Part shown: piece after piece, positions 60,471 to 64,000 of the stretch
How the letters are laid out: the number at the start of each line of letters is the position of its first letter
How positions within the stretch are numbered: the first letter of the stretch is position 1
Assembly (NCBI GenBank): GCA_016179685.1
Contig: JACPCR010000056.1
Span: 62,001 to 126,000, forward strand
Source: Planctomycetota bacterium
Lineage (GTDB): Bacteria > Planctomycetota > PUPC01 > JACPCR01
Direction: 5' to 3'
DNA: 64,000 nt
Made by a program: the position numbers and the translations under genes
The notes under the pieces: model-generated
What the model was told of the DNA's origin: nothing
Seen by the model: only the letters and a program-made list of their open reading frames with translations
The model's database searches: none

Positions 60471-60695
60471 CGCGATGCGCGTGTGTGTGCGTGTAGTGGG
60501 TAAGGGGAGCGGTCGCACAGCGCCCGCGCTACCTGCCTCGCGATGCGCGTGTGTGTGCGTGTAGTGGGTAAGGGGAGCGGTCGCACAGCGCCCGCGCTAC
60601 CTGCCTCGCGATGTGTGTGTGTGTGCGTGTAGTGGGTAGTGGGTAAGGGGAGCGGTCGCACAGCGCCCGCGCTACCTGCCTCGCGATGCGCGTGG
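60471..60695. repeat. 68-bp minisatellite, three full copies
   Basis: Units begin TCGCGATGCGCGTGTGTGTG at 60471, 60539 and 60607, giving periods of 68, 68 and then 75 bp, because the third copy has an extra GTAGTGG-type 7-bp duplication; a fourth partial unit starts at 60682. Each unit contains CGGTCGCACAGCGCCCGCGC. There are no spacers, so this is not a CRISPR array. Confidence 0.9.
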
Positions 60696-60735
60696 CGGCA
60701 GGCGGCCGCGGCTGCCATCCCAACGTGGCGGCATG

Positions 60736-60763
60736 TTGCAGCCGTCCGGCTTTTGACTATAAT
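60736..60763 (+). promoter_or_regulatory. Predicted sigma70-type promoter
   Basis: TTGCAG at 60736-60741 and a perfect TATAAT at 60758-60763, with a 16-bp spacer. It points toward the SLC13-type transporter gene and lies about 235 bp before a strong terminator. Confidence 0.6.
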
Positions 60764-60769
60764 CTCACC

Positions 60770-60999
60770 ATGTTTCGGGAAAGGAAACCCGGAGCGGGAG
60801 TGGACTTCGACTCATTCGTCGAATCATAAGGATGGGAATGCGTCTCCGGCTGAATGGTGCCTGTCCCTGTTGTCCTTTCATGAAAGGCTTCCTGCCCTTC
60901 GGGAGGACCGCGTGGACGAGTTTTGAGCCGTAAGAAGCGCCCTCGGAACGCAAGAATCTCGAAAGCCTGGAAGCCTTGACCGGCTTCCAGGCTTTTTTT
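60770..60999 (+). ncRNA. Candidate small RNA or structured leader between promoter and terminator
   Basis: About 230 nt from the predicted promoter to a T-rich terminator, with no convincing ORF. Visible hairpins: TTTCGGG...AAACCCGGA (about 60772-60793), TTCGAC-TCATTC-GTCGAA (60807-60824), CTTTCATGAAAG (60877-60888) and TCCTGCCC-TTC-GGGAGGA (about 60891-60908). I do not recognise 6S, SRP, tmRNA, RNase P or a known riboswitch. It could be an independent sRNA or a transcription-attenuation leader for the downstream transporter, whose ATG is 25 nt after the terminator. Confidence 0.45.
60962..60999 (+). terminator. Intrinsic terminator
   Basis: AAGCCTGGAAGCC (60963-60975) pairs perfectly with GGCTTCCAGGCTT (60982-60994), 13 bp, loop TTGACC, followed by a run of T to 60999. 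It sits just upstream of the transporter start, which is unusual unless it is regulated. Confidence 0.9.
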
Positions 61000-61023
61000 G
61001 TTCTGAGTCAAGGACTGCTGGCC

Positions 61024-62883
61024 ATGACACCCGAGGCCTGGCTGACCCTGGCCATCACGGCCGCCATTTTTCTAGCGCTTTTACGGGACCTTGCGCCGCC
61101 GGACGTCCTTTTCGTGTGCGCCGCGACCGTCCTGGCCGTCGCGGGCATCATCACGCCAGCCGAGGCGTTCCACGGATTCGCCAACTCGGCGGTGCTGGCG
61201 GTGGCCGCTCTGTTCGTCGTCGCCGCTGGGCTGCGGGAGACCGGGGTGCTCGAGCACCTGGGACACCGCGTGCTGGGAGGCGCACGGACCAATGGCGATG
61301 CACGCCCGCCCAACGAGTCCGGCGCGTTGAAGCGCCTCGCGGCCCTGGTCATCCCTCTTTCCGCTTTTCTCAATAACACGCCGATTGTGGCCATGTTCAT
61401 GCCGGTCACCGTGGACTGGTGCCGGCGTCACCGCATCTCACCCTCGAAGCTCCTTATACCTCTCTCCTATCTTGCCATTCTCGGCGGCACGTGCACCCTG
61501 ATCGGCACGAGCACCAATCTCGTTGTCAACGGCCTCATGACGCAAAGCGCGGGTTCGCCCGGTCCGGGCGATTCTCCGGCGGCGGAGGCGGGGGCGGCGT
61601 TCCGACGCGACCTGCGCGGAATGAGCCTTTTCGAGCTTGCGCCCGTCGGCGTGCCTTACGCGCTCGTCGGCCTCGCTTACCTTCTCTTCGTGGGACGGAA
61701 GCTGCTGCCCGAGCGCAAGGACCTCCTCGAGCAGCTCGGCGATGAGCGCCGGGAATACCTCGTCGAGATGCTCGTCGAGCCCGAATGCCGCCTCGCCGGC
61801 CTGCCCGTCCAGGAGGCGGGGTTGGGCGGTCCCGCGGGCCTCTCCCTCATCGAAATCGAACGTGAAGGCCGATCGATCATCCCTTCCAGGCCCGGGGAGA
61901 CGATCCAGGCGGGCGACCGGATCGTCTTCAGCGGCGTCCTGAGCCGGATCGTCGAACTGAAACGGATTTCCGGCCTGATTCCGGTGATCGATCCTTCCTA
62001 CGAGGTGACGCCCGAGAAACAGGCGAACCGCCTGCTCGTCGAAGCCGTCCTTTCGCCGTCTTCACCGCTGGTGGGGAAGACGGTGGAGGATGCGGATTTC
62101 CGTTCGGCTTATGGGGCGGCTGTTGTCGGCGTGCACCGCAACGGTGTCCGCGGCACGGGCCAGATTCGCCACTTCGAGCTTCGGCCCGGCGATACCGTTC
62201 TGCTGCAGGCCCGGTCCTCCTTCCTCCGGGCGCATCGGAACGACCCCGATTTCTACCTGGTCAGCGACGTCGAGGAATGGCGGCCTCTCCGGCCCGATCG
62301 GGCCTGGATCGCCCTCCTCCTCTTCATCGCTCTGATTGCTCTCATGACCACCGGGTCAGTCGACGTGGGCATCGCCTCCCTGGCCGCGGGCGTGCTCATG
62401 ATCCTCTGCGGGTGCATTTCGACCGCGGAGGCCCGGAAGGCCATCGATTTCCAGGTCATCGTCACCATCGCCGCGTCCTTCGCCGTTGGCGTGGCGCTAC
62501 AAAAGACGGGGGCGGCCGCGGTCATCGCCGGAATCGTGGTGGACCTCACCCGCGGGCTCGGGCCCCTGGCGGTCCTCGCCGCCCTGTATCTCGTCGCCTC
62601 CATGGTGACCGAGCTGATCACGAACAACGCCGCCGCCGTCCTCCTTTTTCCTCTCTGCCTCGAGACCGCCCGGGCCTGCGCCGCCAGTCCTCGACCCTTC
62701 CTCATGGCGCTCGTCTTCGCCGCTTCCGCCAGCTTCGTCACCCCCATCGGCTACCAGACCAACATGATGGTCTACGGGCCCGGCGGATACCGCTTCATCG
62801 ATTTCGTCCGCGTCGGCCTGCCGCTCAAAGTCATCCTCTGGCTCGTCGCTGTCGCCCTGATCCCTCTGTGCTGGCCGTTCTGA
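61024..62883 (+). CDS. SLC13 (DASS/ArsB-NhaD-like) transporter with central TrkA-C domains
   Basis: 619 residues from ATG 61024 (MTPEAWLTLAITAAIF), the frame before it being the terminator. N-terminal helices carry the SLC13 motif SAFLNNTPIVAMFMPV and LAILGGTCTLIGTSTNLVVN; a cytoplasmic insert has two TrkA_C/RCK_C-type domains (~220-390: SLIEIEREGRSIIPSRPGET; VVGVHRNGVRGTGQIRHFEL); then the second membrane half with TELITNNAAAVLLFPL and SFVTPIGYQTNMMVYGPGGY. Such proteins carry dicarboxylates or sulfate with Na+; substrate unknown. It follows the promoter-terminator leader. Confidence 0.92.
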   Translation: MTPEAWLTLAITAAIFLALLRDLAPPDVLFVCAATVLAVAGIITPAEAFHGFANSAVLAVAALFVVAAGLRETGVLEHLGHRVLGGARTNGDARPPNESGALKRLAALVIPLSAFLNNTPIVAMFMPVTVDWCRRHRISPSKLLIPLSYLAILGGTCTLIGTSTNLVVNGLMTQSAGSPGPGDSPAAEAGAAFRRDLRGMSLFELAPVGVPYALVGLAYLLFVGRKLLPERKDLLEQLGDERREYLVEMLVEPECRLAGLPVQEAGLGGPAGLSLIEIEREGRSIIPSRPGETIQAGDRIVFSGVLSRIVELKRISGLIPVIDPSYEVTPEKQANRLLVEAVLSPSSPLVGKTVEDADFRSAYGAAVVGVHRNGVRGTGQIRHFELRPGDTVLLQARSSFLRAHRNDPDFYLVSDVEEWRPLRPDRAWIALLLFIALIALMTTGSVDVGIASLAAGVLMILCGCISTAEARKAIDFQVIVTIAASFAVGVALQKTGAAAVIAGIVVDLTRGLGPLAVLAALYLVASMVTELITNNAAAVLLFPLCLETARACAASPRPFLMALVFAASASFVTPIGYQTNMMVYGPGGYRFIDFVRVGLPLKVILWLVAVALIPLCWPF

Positions 62884-63082
62884 CTTCCTCCACGCGCACT
62901 CGCTCGAGCAGTTCCCCATACACCTCCCGTGGTATCCGGCCTGGCGAATGGCAGAGGACGTCCGCCGTCCCGGCGGCCACCGCGCTCCTCAGGACATCCG
63001 GAGTCTGCAGCCCGGCCCGGCCAGCCACGATCAGACCCGCCAGCATCGCGTCGCCGCACCCGACGGTATTGGGAATCCGGGT
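62831..63082 (-). pseudogene. C-terminal fragment of a PfkB-family carbohydrate kinase
   Basis: The minus strand reads NTVGCGDAMLAGLIVAGRAG, the catalytic GxGD-type motif and following helix of PfkB/ribokinase kinases, then TPDVLRSAVAAGTADVLC. Homology-like sequence covers about 70 residues; the frame has a TAA at 63085-63083 just upstream, and no N-terminal part of a kinase follows to the right. So only the last quarter of the gene remains; its 3' end overlaps the transporter gene's end. The breakpoint lies at a small GCGAAGC/GCTTCGT palindrome (about 63085-63102). Confidence 0.75.
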
Positions 63083-63222
63083 TTAGCGAAGCGTTGCTTC
63101 GTAAATTAATGTAATGCCCCCAGCATTCCAAGCTTGCGAGAGTTAAGGTCTTGCCTGTAGATTATGCGCCCCCGCCGTTCCGAACTCGTCCATACTGCCC
63201 AAGTCCGAGGCCTCCACCCCTG

Positions 63223-64000
63223 ATGGAGCGGACTGAAGAAGGAGAGGGCCAGCCCTTGCAAGGCCAGGCAACGTCTCTGTCGATTGGATTTCCGAGCCGG
63301 ACCTGTCACGACCGCGCATTGGCTCTATCAGCCCTTCTGATGGTTCTTGGGCAGGGCCTCCTTCGGGCCGAGGGAGCGGAGTCCGCCCGCATTATCCTGG
63401 GGACGCGTTCCTATCTTGCGGTCCCGGAGGCGGCCCCGCCAGCCTACAACTGGGAACTGAAGTTTGAAAATCCGGAGGGCGTGAGGGACCTCGACCTGCT
63501 CTTCAACTATCGCAGCGCGGAAGAATATTACCGATTCCGCTGGTCCGGAGAGGAGATCGAGCTTCTGAAGGGCCAGGCGGGACGGGAAACCCTGCTGGCC
63601 CGGGCCAGGACGGCTTCCCTGGCCAAACGGAAGGCCGGCGAGGTTCTGGTCCGAAGGCGGGCATCGGCCTGTTCCGTGGTTCTGGATGAACGCCAGGAAT
63701 TGGAAGCGCGTGACGGAACGCACGCGGGTGGGCGGCTCGCCGTCGGCACGGGCGACGAACGACTTCGGATCACCGCCCTGCGGATGCAGCCGGTCGAGGC
63801 CATCCAGTTCAGCGACGATTTCATGCGCCGTGAGGAGGAGCAGGACCTCGGCTCATGGAGTCCCGTGCATGGCCAGTGGTCCTTCCGGTCCGTCATGTCC
63901 GAGGTGCGGCAGAACAAGGACGCCCGAATCCGCAAGGGCAAGGAGCCCGAGGCCCAGCGCAGCGCGAACCCGTTCACATTCCAGGCCCAGGGCGGTACAG
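63223..64000 (+). CDS. Hypothetical exported protein, partial (runs off the right edge)
   Basis: Open from ATG 63223 to the window end (259 residues) without a stop. A hydrophobic segment ALALSALLMVLGQGLLRAEG after ~30 residues suggests a signal peptide with a long n-region, so the real start may be later. The mature part is beta-rich: NWELKFENPEGVRDLDLLFN, YYRFRWSGEEIELLKGQ, then FSDDFMRREEEQDLGSWSPV, which is like the start of a LamG/DUF1080-type jelly-roll. Family not assigned. 63083-63222 shows nothing else. Confidence 0.65.
   Translation, partial: MERTEEGEGQPLQGQATSLSIGFPSRTCHDRALALSALLMVLGQGLLRAEGAESARIILGTRSYLAVPEAAPPAYNWELKFENPEGVRDLDLLFNYRSAEEYYRFRWSGEEIELLKGQAGRETLLARARTASLAKRKAGEVLVRRRASACSVVLDERQELEARDGTHAGGRLAVGTGDERLRITALRMQPVEAIQFSDDFMRREEEQDLGSWSPVHGQWSFRSVMSEVRQNKDARIRKGKEPEAQRSANPFTFQAQGGT

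Noticed and set aside
60471-60695. Possible CRISPR array
   Set aside because: Units are directly adjacent 68-bp tandem copies without unique spacers, and no cas gene is near.

Overview
The window is a GC-rich bacterial chromosome segment with short intergenic spaces, many 4-nt start/stop overlaps (ATGA, GTGA, TTGA) and numerous small palindromic repeats between genes. Exported lipoproteins, an LpoB-type activator, and a putative outer-membrane beta-barrel ending in Phe point to a diderm. The STAS protein, NPCBM-domain protein, giant PQQ/TPR/CBM9-like protein and the style of the repeats resemble uncultivated Planctomycetota-type genomes; this placement is inference only.

Layout. 1-6194 (minus strand): a gas-vesicle accessory and stress cluster with two GvpL/F-like proteins (one cut by the window edge), a CDC48-type double AAA ATPase, an Hsp20/GvpH-like chaperone, a sigma54-dependent NtrC-type regulator and an unknown protein. 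6195-6800 is an AT-richer gap. 6801-16737 (minus): a small exported or anchored protein with mnmG, inositol-phosphatase-like protein with pyruvate carboxylase, a FixC-like flavoprotein, an internally deleted racemase-like ORF, and an aminotransferase. 17008-25112 (plus): recJ, an M48 protease, the LpoB / COG3014 / LPP20 envelope trio and an M2/M3-like peptidase.

25660-44831 (plus): a cobalamin superoperon opened by an adenosylcobalamin riboswitch with a clear terminator, then cobA, cobU, cobT, cobS, a cobD-cobQ fusion, cbiB, cobO, cbiC, a 36-residue peptide gene, a radical SAM/SPASM gene, cbiX, the cobalt ECF transporter cbiMN-cbiQ-cbiO, then cbiD, cbiE, cbiL, a cbiF-cbiG fusion, cbiH and cbiJ. 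CbiX, CbiD and CbiG mark the anaerobic (early cobalt insertion) route. cbiT and cbiA are not visible. The most interesting object is the peptide/radical-SAM pair (I recall the names CbpA/CbpB), which looks like a ribosomally made, enzyme-modified peptide embedded in the B12 and cobalt-uptake operon.

45098-64000: pabB; dnaN on the minus strand with a cluster of DnaA-box-like 9-mers beside it (candidate oriC); a giant PQQ/TPR/CBM9 protein; an S41 protease; an NPCBM protein; a STAS protein; a MITE-like element; a beta-barrel protein; a 68-bp minisatellite; a promoter-terminator unit that may be a small RNA or leader; an SLC13-type transporter; a PfkB-kinase fragment; and an unknown exported protein cut by the right edge.
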